In this document: positions 1 to 5,570 of the stretch, piece by piece | Layout of the letters: each line of letters starts with the position of its first letter | How positions within the stretch are numbered: the first letter of the stretch is position 1 | Origin: Chitinophaga pinensis | Lineage (GTDB): Bacteria; Bacteroidota; Bacteroidia; Flavobacteriales_D; Crocinitomicaceae | Length of the DNA: 9,835 nt | Assembly: GCA_945868555.1 (NCBI GenBank) | Contig: CAMBMC010000071.1 | Location: 1 to 9,835, forward strand | Direction: 5' to 3' | The notes under the pieces: model-generated | Told to the model about the DNA's origin: nothing | Databases searched by the model: none | What the model saw: the letters and a program-made list of their open reading frames with translations, nothing else | Made by a program: the position numbers and the translations under genes

Positions 1-273
1 CACATGCACGTGTCCGTGTTCAATACCCCCTGAGAAGAATTCAAGCAGTAACTGAACTAAAAATCCGAGTAAAATAAAGAGCCCGATGGACGAGTCTGCA
101 TCGTGGTATAAATCCGGGATGAAGTGTGTAAAGGCAATCGAAAGCAGAAATCCACCACTAAAAGCCAGCAAAAGCTTGATGATTTGTGCCTTGTTGGTTT
201 GGTGAAGATACGTCACAAACACACCGCCAAGAGCAACGGATCCAATCAAACTACCAAATACTATCCATTCCAT
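1..273 (-). CDS. ZIP-family divalent metal transporter, N-terminal part (truncated by window edge)
   Basis: This inner-membrane permease of the ZIP (ZRT/IRT-like) family probably imports zinc or a related divalent metal. Only the first 91 codons are visible and the frame is open to the window edge. Three hydrophobic segments can be read at about residues 4-22, 33-52 and 62-80. The second ends in H50-F-I-P, the kind of His/Pro motif seen in ZIP TM2, and E78 lies in the third. Immediately afterwards comes EHGHVH (85-90), the start of the histidine-rich cytosolic loop that typically follows TM3 in ZIP proteins. The ATG is one base past the stop codon of the methyltransferase gene, so the two are almost certainly co-transcribed, perhaps with translational coupling. 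The family call rests on topology and the His-rich loop; the substrate is inferred. A truncated view cannot exclude a divergent ZIP paralogue with another metal preference. Confidence 0.8.
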   Translation of the reverse strand, partial: MEWIVFGSLIGSVALGGVFVTYLHQTNKAQIIKLLLAFSGGFLLSIAFTHFIPDLYHDADSSIGLFILLGFLVQLLLEFFSGGIEHGHVHV

Positions 274-274
274 G

Positions 275-1009
275 TTAGCGCTTTCTCGCAATCATTATGA
301 GTCGATCAGATGATTCTGCCTCAAAAGGGTTTAAATCAAAGTCCCCAAAAGTACGAATTAACTCAAAACCACAGGCGTGGAGCAATGTACTAAAATCTTT
401 ATCAGTGATGGCCTGAACACGTTCAGTATAGTGAAAATCTTTTCCGGAATCGCTAAATTGAATGTCTTTGAAGATGTGCGTGCCATCGTAGCTTCTTGAA
501 ATCTGAAACGTGGTGCCCTCAACTTCCTTCATTTCCTCTTTCACTAATGTCTTGATGATCCGCACGGCATTCATGAAATCTATGACTAGAATTCCATTTG
601 GATGGAGCATGTCATGAATGGAGGTCAATACACGTTTATTGTCTTCTGTTGAATCAAAGTACCCGAAGCTTGTAAAAAGATTCATGACCACATCAAAGTG
701 CTTTCCAGGAATAACTTCACGCATATCGTGGACCACAAATGACAATGATTCATTGGAATTTTCAGCTGCTGTGGCAATGCTTTTTGGCGCTAAGTCTGCA
801 CCAATGACGACCATTCCACAAGCATTTAGTGTAATGGAGTGACGACCTTTTCCGCAGGCTAAATCCAGCACAGTCTGTCCTGGTGTCAATGCAAGAAATG
901 CAACAAGATGTTCCACAAACCGTTTGGCTTCATGGTCATCTCGATTGCTGTAGAGTATATGATAAAATGGGGAATCGAACCATTCGGCAAACCATTCTTT
1001 ATTTTCCAT
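275..1009 (-). CDS. Class I SAM-dependent methyltransferase, substrate unknown
   Basis: This is a 244-residue cytoplasmic methyltransferase with a Rossmann-type SAM fold. Motif I reads VLDLACGKGRHS (about 47-58). It is followed by an acidic residue at the end of strand 2 (GAD, D72) that should bind the SAM ribose, a post-motif HDMR (94-97), and FDVVMNLFTSFGYF (105-118) as the motif IV region. The rest of the core follows and ends in a basic IARKR tail. Length fits a single-domain enzyme. The N-terminus, with EWF..WFDSPFYHILY, resembles a methyltransferase group common in Bacteroidota, as I remember it; members have no assigned substrate. It is the first gene of a minus-strand pair with the ZIP transporter. 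The ATG at 1009 is supported by a -7 promoter element ending only four bases upstream. I cannot tell whether the substrate is a small molecule, protein or RNA. Confidence 0.88.
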   Translation of the reverse strand: MENKEWFAEWFDSPFYHILYSNRDDHEAKRFVEHLVAFLALTPGQTVLDLACGKGRHSITLNACGMVVIGADLAPKSIATAAENSNESLSFVVHDMREVIPGKHFDVVMNLFTSFGYFDSTEDNKRVLTSIHDMLHPNGILVIDFMNAVRIIKTLVKEEMKEVEGTTFQISRSYDGTHIFKDIQFSDSGKDFHYTERVQAITDKDFSTLLHACGFELIRTFGDFDLNPFEAESSDRLIMIARKR

Positions 1010-1013
1010 GCTG

Positions 1014-1021
1014 CAAAGATA
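1014..1021 (-). promoter_or_regulatory. Bacteroidota -7 promoter element for the methyltransferase-ZIP pair
   Basis: On the minus strand this reads TATCTTTG, an exact match to the TAnnTTTG element of Bacteroidota housekeeping promoters. Its last base is four bases from the methyltransferase ATG, so transcription would begin at or within a few bases of the start codon, implying a leaderless or nearly leaderless mRNA. I see no convincing -33 TTG at normal spacing. Confidence 0.6.
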
Positions 1022-1060
1022 CGATTCTGTCGTGTGTGGATGTTACTTTTTGGATGCCCC

Positions 1061-1091
1061 TTGCTGAGTGACTTACAATTATGTATATTTG
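1061..1091 (+). promoter_or_regulatory. Predicted promoter of the siaB-siaC-coaE operon
   Basis: A -33-like TTG (1061-1063) and a perfect -7 element TATATTTG (1084-1091, consensus TAnnTTTG) are separated by 20 bases, a plausible Bacteroidota spacing. Transcription would start near 1095-1100. The promoter is back-to-back with that of the methyltransferase. It overlaps the ATG at 1081 that opens the longest siaB frame, so that ATG is unlikely to be in the message. Confidence 0.5.
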
Positions 1092-1110
1092 TTTCACAAG
1101 ATTTTTGAAC

Positions 1111-1662
1111 GTGTCTTTATCCAACATATATCAATTGTATCGCTCCATGGAGGAGGAGAATGTAATTCTCTCGTTCAAAGGCATCATTACAGCAGATTTG
1201 CTCACGTCGGTATTGCACCTTATGGAGGCGAAAATGGAAAAAATGGATGAGGCTCCGCGAACGCGCAAGCGTGTATTCAGTATTCTCGTGGAATGCCTTC
1301 AAAACATTTATCATCACCTCGACGACAATGCAACAGAAGTCGATTTTGAGGCACACAATCGTTCAGCGGTCGTTTTAATTTCCAAAGTAAACAATCAATT
1401 TCTAATCCGTACCGGGAATTGCATCAATATTCCCAAGATTATGGATCTGAAGGAGCGTTTGGATATGATCAACTCATTGGATAAAGACGGTTTGCGTGAG
1501 ATGTATCAAACAAGTTTAAGCGAAGCGGCCATGTCACCGAAGGCTACGGCAGGTTTAGGGATGATCGATATCGCACGTAAATCAGGAAATAAACTCGATT
1601 ATGAGTTCTTGGAAATTGACTCAAAAATTGGGTTTTTCTGCCTCAACATTTTAATTGATTGA
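1111..1662 (+). CDS. siaB: SiaB-family protein kinase (DUF6272-like), partner of SiaC
   Basis: This is a probable cytoplasmic kinase with a GHKL/HATPase-like fold. In Pseudomonas aeruginosa, SiaB phosphorylates SiaC and so switches SiaC's action on a diguanylate cyclase. From a GTG start the protein is 183 residues. ILVECLQNIYHH (about 58-69) resembles the N box, with E61 and N65 as candidate Mg-ATP ligands. TAGLGMIDIARKSG (about 146-159) resembles the glycine-rich G2 lid. No classical DxG G1 box is obvious, which fits this divergent family. Three starts are possible: ATG 1081, GTG 1111 and ATG 1147. The -7 element at 1084-1091 lies inside the longest version and argues against 1081. GTG 1111 keeps SNIYQLYRSM, which looks like a genuine family N-terminus, and coaE in the same operon also uses GTG. 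The assignment is strengthened by siaC following six bases later. Anti-sigma kinases of the RsbW/SpoIIAB type share the fold but not this partner. Confidence 0.82.
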   Translation: MSLSNIYQLYRSMEEENVILSFKGIITADLLTSVLHLMEAKMEKMDEAPRTRKRVFSILVECLQNIYHHLDDNATEVDFEAHNRSAVVLISKVNNQFLIRTGNCINIPKIMDLKERLDMINSLDKDGLREMYQTSLSEAAMSPKATAGLGMIDIARKSGNKLDYEFLEIDSKIGFFCLNILID

Positions 1663-1668
1663 TTCATC

Positions 1669-2052
1669 ATGTCATTGTCAGCACTGCATATATCCCCGAC
1701 TGCATTTACCCCTGAAGTAAAATTCGACCCGGTTGCAGGTAAGTTTGAAATTAAAGGCCGATCAATTCCTGAAAATGCACATGAATTTTACAACCCTTTG
1801 ATCGACTGGGTAAAGAGGTATTCAGAAAATCCTGCAGACTCAACATCTGTGGATGTTTATTTCGAATATTTAAATACGTCTTCTTCGAAATCGTTGATGC
1901 ACTTTTTCAATGCCTTTGGCACCATTTCAGGAAAAGATGTAAACATCAATTGGCTTCATGAAAAAGAAGACGAGGCAATGAAAGAAGCGGGTGAAGATTT
2001 CAATACTATCGTCAACCTGCCTTTCAACATCCTAGAAACGGATACGATTTAA
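1669..2052 (+). CDS. siaC: SiaC-family regulatory phosphoprotein (DUF1987)
   Basis: This 127-residue cytoplasmic protein matches the SiaC/DUF1987 family over its whole length. The signature FDPVAGKFEIKGRSIPENA lies at about 19-37, and the phosphoacceptor segment EYLNTSSSKSL at 66-76. By analogy with Thr68 of P. aeruginosa SiaC, T70 (codon 1876-1878) is the expected site of phosphorylation by SiaB. In that organism unphosphorylated SiaC binds and activates the diguanylate cyclase SiaD, and the PP2C-type phosphatase SiaA regenerates this form. Neither siaA nor siaD is next to this pair, so the output here is unknown; a distant SpoIIE/PP2C phosphatase is the likely third component. The ATG is six bases after the siaB stop and the stop is three bases before coaE, indicating one transcript. 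The family identity is seen in the sequence; phospho-regulation is inferred from the family. Confidence 0.88.
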   Translation: MSLSALHISPTAFTPEVKFDPVAGKFEIKGRSIPENAHEFYNPLIDWVKRYSENPADSTSVDVYFEYLNTSSSKSLMHFFNAFGTISGKDVNINWLHEKEDEAMKEAGEDFNTIVNLPFNILETDTI

Positions 2053-2055
2053 GTT

Positions 2056-2631
2056 GTGAAAAGAATAGGGCTAACGGGTGGTATTGGCTCTGGAAAAAGC
2101 ACCGTAGCGCGAATTCTTTTGGCCATGGGGTATCCTGTCTATTTTTCCGATGACCGCGCAAAATTCCTTACTGATACGAACCTTTCGATTCGAAATGGAC
2201 TAACTGAACTCATAGGCAATCAAATTTACAAGGGCAATCAGCTCGATCGTTCCGCATTGGCATTGGCTATTTTTTCAGATGAAGCGTTGCGGGTGAAGGT
2301 CAATCAACTCATTCATCCCATTGTGCGCTTGGACTTCGATGGCTGGGTAGAAGCGCAAACCCATGAAATGGTTTTCAATGAAGCGGCAATTCTCTTTGAA
2401 ACGGGAGCAGCTGAACGCTTTGAGGCGATGGTTTTGGTGACTGCACCGGAAGAGTTGCGTATTTCACGGGTAATGCAACGCGACCAATGCACACGTGAGG
2501 AGGTCGCGAATCGCATCAATCGTCAATGGACGGATGAACAAAAAATTAAATTAGCGGATGCCGTAATCGTCAATGATGATGTGCACCCCTTAATCAAGCA
2601 GGTAGAACACATGCTGACCCAATTGGATTAA
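2056..2631 (+). CDS. coaE: Dephospho-CoA kinase
   Basis: CoaE catalyses the last step of coenzyme A synthesis, ATP-dependent phosphorylation of the 3'-OH of dephospho-CoA, in the cytoplasm. The 191-residue protein opens with KRIGLTGGIGSGKST; the P-loop spans 8-16 with K14 as the key lysine. SDDRAKFL (31-38) is the substrate-side acidic motif. LIHPIVR (85-91), the NEAAILFETG stretch (108-117) and the lid region (QRDQCTREEVANRINRQ, about 141-157) are all in order, and the end ADAVIVND is typical. Length is normal and all key motifs are present. Translation starts at GTG 2056, three bases after the siaC stop; no ATG gives the P-loop N-terminus. It is the last gene of the siaB-siaC-coaE operon. 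Its stop overlaps the stop of the converging membrane-protein gene, leaving no room for an intergenic terminator. Confidence 0.95.
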   Translation: MKRIGLTGGIGSGKSTVARILLAMGYPVYFSDDRAKFLTDTNLSIRNGLTELIGNQIYKGNQLDRSALALAIFSDEALRVKVNQLIHPIVRLDFDGWVEAQTHEMVFNEAAILFETGAAERFEAMVLVTAPEELRISRVMQRDQCTREEVANRINRQWTDEQKIKLADAVIVNDDVHPLIKQVEHMLTQLD

Positions 2632-3278
2632 TTGATTTCTTCGAAATCGTCGAAATCGTCATCCTTCTTTGAATTGGATTGGAATGGAACGCTTGCGCGA
2701 ATAAATGGAGCCCCTGAAAGTAAATACAATATCCCGTTCCACATTTTGAAGAGCATTGTGATTAGAAAGAAAAATCCGATGACCTTAAAGATGAAACCAA
2801 TGATTGGTGTTTTTTCTATGCTGATGATACTGTCGTGAAACCAGTCACTGATCGGATTGATCGAGAGGTCCTTGAAAAAAATGAATCCAATAAAACAAAG
2901 TATGGCAAGCGCAATGACACCGATTTCTGCTTTTAAGTTGAAGTTCTTAAATGCCATTGGTAACCCATTCCCCATCATCCCGAACATCTTTGCTTGCTGC
3001 TGTTTCGATTGAAGCTTGCCGACAAAATACATGATGAGCACCAAGGCAGCAAGGGCTAACTGGTAATAACTGATCTCCCCATCTTTTAAATCAAGGCAAA
3101 ATAGAAAGGTGACATCCGCAAGAAACACATACTTAACGCCTTTGATGACATACTCTTCAGTGAATGTTTTCTGCTTGTTCATGCTTGCAAAAAACAAGAT
3201 AATTTCAAAAATTCCCCAAATAAATCCGTAGATGGCAAATAAAACACCCATCCGAAAAATAAAATTCAATAATTCCAT
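2628..3278 (-). CDS. Multi-pass inner-membrane protein of unknown function with acidic C-terminal tail
   Basis: I do not recognise this 216-residue protein. It is strongly hydrophobic, with predicted membrane segments at about residues 4-31 (long, possibly a hairpin), 47-64, 71-89, 119-135 and 158-186. A polar loop rich in Gln, Lys and Met (KLQSKQQQAKMFGMMGNG) sits between the third and fourth. The tail SKKDDDFDDFEEIN is highly acidic and presumably faces the cytosol, since positive charges flank the last helix. I see no catalytic motif and no signal for a known transporter family. ATG 3278 is preferred; an in-frame GTG at 3284 lies inside the probable -7 element (GACATTTG, 3284-3291). The gene stands alone on its strand, and its stop interlocks with that of coaE. 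Codon use and composition look ordinary for this window, so I see no sign of recent transfer. Confidence 0.75.
   Translation of the reverse strand: MELLNFIFRMGVLFAIYGFIWGIFEIILFFASMNKQKTFTEEYVIKGVKYVFLADVTFLFCLDLKDGEISYYQLALAALVLIMYFVGKLQSKQQQAKMFGMMGNGLPMAFKNFNLKAEIGVIALAILCFIGFIFFKDLSINPISDWFHDSIISIEKTPIIGFIFKVIGFFFLITMLFKMWNGILYLLSGAPFIRASVPFQSNSKKDDDFDDFEEIN
2641..2658. repeat. Perfect 9-base tandem repeat encoding the DDF acidic tail
   Basis: The unit TCGAAATCG occurs twice in tandem (2641-2649 and 2650-2658). It encodes a repeated Asp-Asp-Phe in the acidic C-terminus of the membrane protein on the minus strand. The unit is a multiple of three, so slippage would change the number of DDF repeats without breaking the frame. 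Confidence 0.8.
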
Positions 3279-3283
3279 GGGCA

Positions 3284-3291
3284 CAAATGTC
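3284..3291 (-). promoter_or_regulatory. Probable -7 element for the membrane-protein gene
   Basis: On the minus strand this reads GACATTTG, seven of eight positions like TAnnTTTG (first base differs; N positions free). It ends five bases before ATG 3278, again predicting an almost leaderless transcript. No clear -33 element is seen. Confidence 0.35.
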
Positions 3292-3386
3292 GAAGATTAA
3301 TCGGAATTATCATAAGGAATAGGTCTTATTTCATCCATTTGCTGTGGCATTTCAATTCAAGGGTCCTTAATGTACCTGCAATTCAT

Positions 3387-3394
3387 TATTTTTG
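3387..3394 (+). promoter_or_regulatory. Probable -7 promoter element for the S46 peptidase-GH1 pair
   Basis: TATTTTTG matches TAnnTTTG exactly and lies 18 bases before the ATG at 3413, so the 5' leader would be roughly 10-15 bases. The surrounding 128-base gap (3285-3412) holds nothing else I can identify. The local A/T richness makes chance matches likelier here, and no good -33 box is evident. Confidence 0.4.
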
Positions 3395-3412
3395 ATTCAT
3401 TAAAGCTTTACC

Positions 3413-5560
3413 ATGAAAAACATGTTTCTATCTGTCGTTCTTTTTGTTTCGTCCATTTTTTCGCTCTTCGCAGAGGAGGGGATGCTCATTCCTTCCATCA
3501 TTGCCGCATTCGAATCAGACATGCAGGCCAAGGGGATGAAATTGACTGCCGAGCAGATCTATAGTGTGAATCACTCCAGTTTAAAAGATGCTATCATTCA
3601 CTTCAACGGTGGGTGCACCGCCGAATTGGTTTCCGGACAAGGATTATTGCTCACTAATCACCACTGTGGTTATTCGCAGATTCAATCGCATTCTTCCTTG
3701 GAAAAGGACTACTTGAAAAATGGTTTTTGGGCGAAAAACTTTGCGGAAGAATTGACAAATCCTGGCCTAACGGCAACGCGAATGGTGCGTATCGATGATG
3801 TGACTGTTGGTGTTTTGGAAGGAATTCTGCCGAGTACACCGCAAAACATTAGAGAAGCGACTATTGCATCAAATATCGACAAACTCAACCGTCAAGCAAC
3901 GGCTGGAACACATTATGAGGCGGAGATCAAACCCTTCAACTATGGAAATCATTATTACATCATTGTAAAAGAAGTGTTTAAAGATATTCGCTTGGTAGGA
4001 ACACCCCCAAATTCAATAGGTAAATTCGGAGGAGACACCGACAACTGGGTGTGGCCGCGTCATACAGGTGATTTCTCTGTCTTCCGCATTTATGCCAATA
4101 AAGAAAACATGCCAGCAGCGTATTCAAAAGACAATGTGCCTTACACACCAATACATTTTTTGCCCATTTCGTTTAAAGATCGTAAGCCAGGAGATTTTAC
4201 CATGGTGTATGGTTTCCCAGGTGAGACTGAGCAACATGTGGCATCCGATTATTTGAAATTTATCATGGATGAGGAACGACCAGCTCGAATTGGGATGCGT
4301 GAAAAATCCTTGAGTGTAATTGATGCGGCCATGCGTGCTTCGGATGAGGTGAGAATTAAGTATTCAGCGAAACAGGCGAGCATTGCCAATGCCTACAAAA
4401 AATGGATAGGACAAGTAGATGGATTGCGCAGGTTGGATGCGATTTCAATCAAGTTGAAGCGAGAAGCAGAATACAATGCGATGGCTGCTACGACGGATGA
4501 ATGGCAGCAAAAATATGGTGGTGTCATCGGACAAATGAATGCCTTGGTGGCCGAAGGCAAGAAATGGGAATTTCAACAAGCCTTGCATTTCGAATACCTG
4601 TATTACGGAGCTGAGTATTTTAAATTGGCAAGAGGTATTGAAGATCTGATGCGCAATTACCAGCGCTATGTGGAAAAAGGGGAATTGAATGCCATGATTG
4701 AAAAACTGATCAAAGGTGCTGACGGATTCTTCAAGAACTACGATGCAAATGTAGATCAGCGCATCTTTGAACTTTTGACGGACGAGTACCGCAAACATTT
4801 AGAGACCTATCCACTTCAATTGTTTGAGGTTGTAAATCAGCAGAATTCAAAGGATTTAGCCTTGAAGATTTATACAAAGTCCATCTTTACAGATAAAGCG
4901 CGTTTCGTTGCCTTCTTGCAAGGATTTAAAGCATCGTCCTTGAAGAAAATCACAAAAGACCCTGGCTATGTCTATTTCGAGGGGATTTTTAGCGCCTACC
5001 GAAACGAAATCATTCCGAATTTTCAGGACTTTGATGCCAAAATGAATGAACTACTGAAAGTCTATGTGGCGGGTAAATATGAGATGTTCCCGAATGCGAA
5101 ACATTGGGCAGATGCCAACAGTACCTTGAGAATCACCTACGGACAAATTGAAGGATCTTCCCCTGCAGATGGTATGATGTACACTGAACACACCACCTTG
5201 GACGGCATTATTGCGAAAAACAATTCGGGCAATCCAGATTTTGAACTACTGCCCCGCATGTTGGAACTTCACAAATCTAAAGATTACGGCGATTATGGTC
5301 AGGACGGTGAATTGTGGGTATGCTTTACAGGGTCGAACCACACCACAGGAGGGAATTCTGGTTCGCCGGTGATTGATGCCGAAGGAAATTTGATGGGCTT
5401 GAATTTCGATAGAACGTGGGAAAGCACCATGTCTGATTACATGTTCGATGCCAACCGTTGCCGAAATGTGGTCGTGGATATTCGCTATGTGTTGTGGGTG
5501 ATGGATAAGTATTCAGGTGCCAAGCATCTTGTTGATGAAATGGTATTAGACCGCAATTGA
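3413..5560 (+). CDS. dpp11: Secreted S46-family dipeptidyl-peptidase, predicted Asp/Glu-specific (DPP11-like)
   Basis: S46 enzymes are serine exopeptidases that remove dipeptides from peptide N-termini, feeding amino-acid uptake from the periplasm. The 715-residue length is typical. Residues 1-20 form a signal peptide (hydrophobic core FLSVVLFVSSIFSLF, cleavage likely after FA). The chymotrypsin-like triad can be read as H84 in TNHHCGY, D220 in HTGDF and S649 in TGGNSGSPV; the helical insert between about 280 and 560 is the family's cap domain. Eighteen residues after the Ser is R667 (in NFDRTWES). In Porphyromonas gingivalis DPP11 the equivalent Arg673 gives Asp/Glu preference at P1, whereas DPP7 has Gly there. 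I therefore infer DPP11-type specificity. The ATG at 3413 directly precedes the signal peptide. The GH1 gene begins ten bases after the stop, suggesting co-transcription. Confidence 0.93.
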   Translation: MKNMFLSVVLFVSSIFSLFAEEGMLIPSIIAAFESDMQAKGMKLTAEQIYSVNHSSLKDAIIHFNGGCTAELVSGQGLLLTNHHCGYSQIQSHSSLEKDYLKNGFWAKNFAEELTNPGLTATRMVRIDDVTVGVLEGILPSTPQNIREATIASNIDKLNRQATAGTHYEAEIKPFNYGNHYYIIVKEVFKDIRLVGTPPNSIGKFGGDTDNWVWPRHTGDFSVFRIYANKENMPAAYSKDNVPYTPIHFLPISFKDRKPGDFTMVYGFPGETEQHVASDYLKFIMDEERPARIGMREKSLSVIDAAMRASDEVRIKYSAKQASIANAYKKWIGQVDGLRRLDAISIKLKREAEYNAMAATTDEWQQKYGGVIGQMNALVAEGKKWEFQQALHFEYLYYGAEYFKLARGIEDLMRNYQRYVEKGELNAMIEKLIKGADGFFKNYDANVDQRIFELLTDEYRKHLETYPLQLFEVVNQQNSKDLALKIYTKSIFTDKARFVAFLQGFKASSLKKITKDPGYVYFEGIFSAYRNEIIPNFQDFDAKMNELLKVYVAGKYEMFPNAKHWADANSTLRITYGQIEGSSPADGMMYTEHTTLDGIIAKNNSGNPDFELLPRMLELHKSKDYGDYGQDGELWVCFTGSNHTTGGNSGSPVIDAEGNLMGLNFDRTWESTMSDYMFDANRCRNVVVDIRYVLWVMDKYSGAKHLVDEMVLDRN

Positions 5561-5570
5561 TTTCGGTTTG

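Noticed and set aside
618..842. Plus-strand open frame opposite the methyltransferase
   Set aside because: It is antisense to the SAM-binding region of a well-supported gene and has no promoter of its own.
3285..3412. Riboswitch or small RNA in the gap before the S46 peptidase gene
   Set aside because: The 128-base gap is A/T-rich with no convincing stem set; a promoter explains what can be seen.
4445..4798. 117-codon minus-strand open frame inside the S46 peptidase gene
   Set aside because: It lies wholly antisense to a clearly conserved coding region and its translation shows no domain or promoter.
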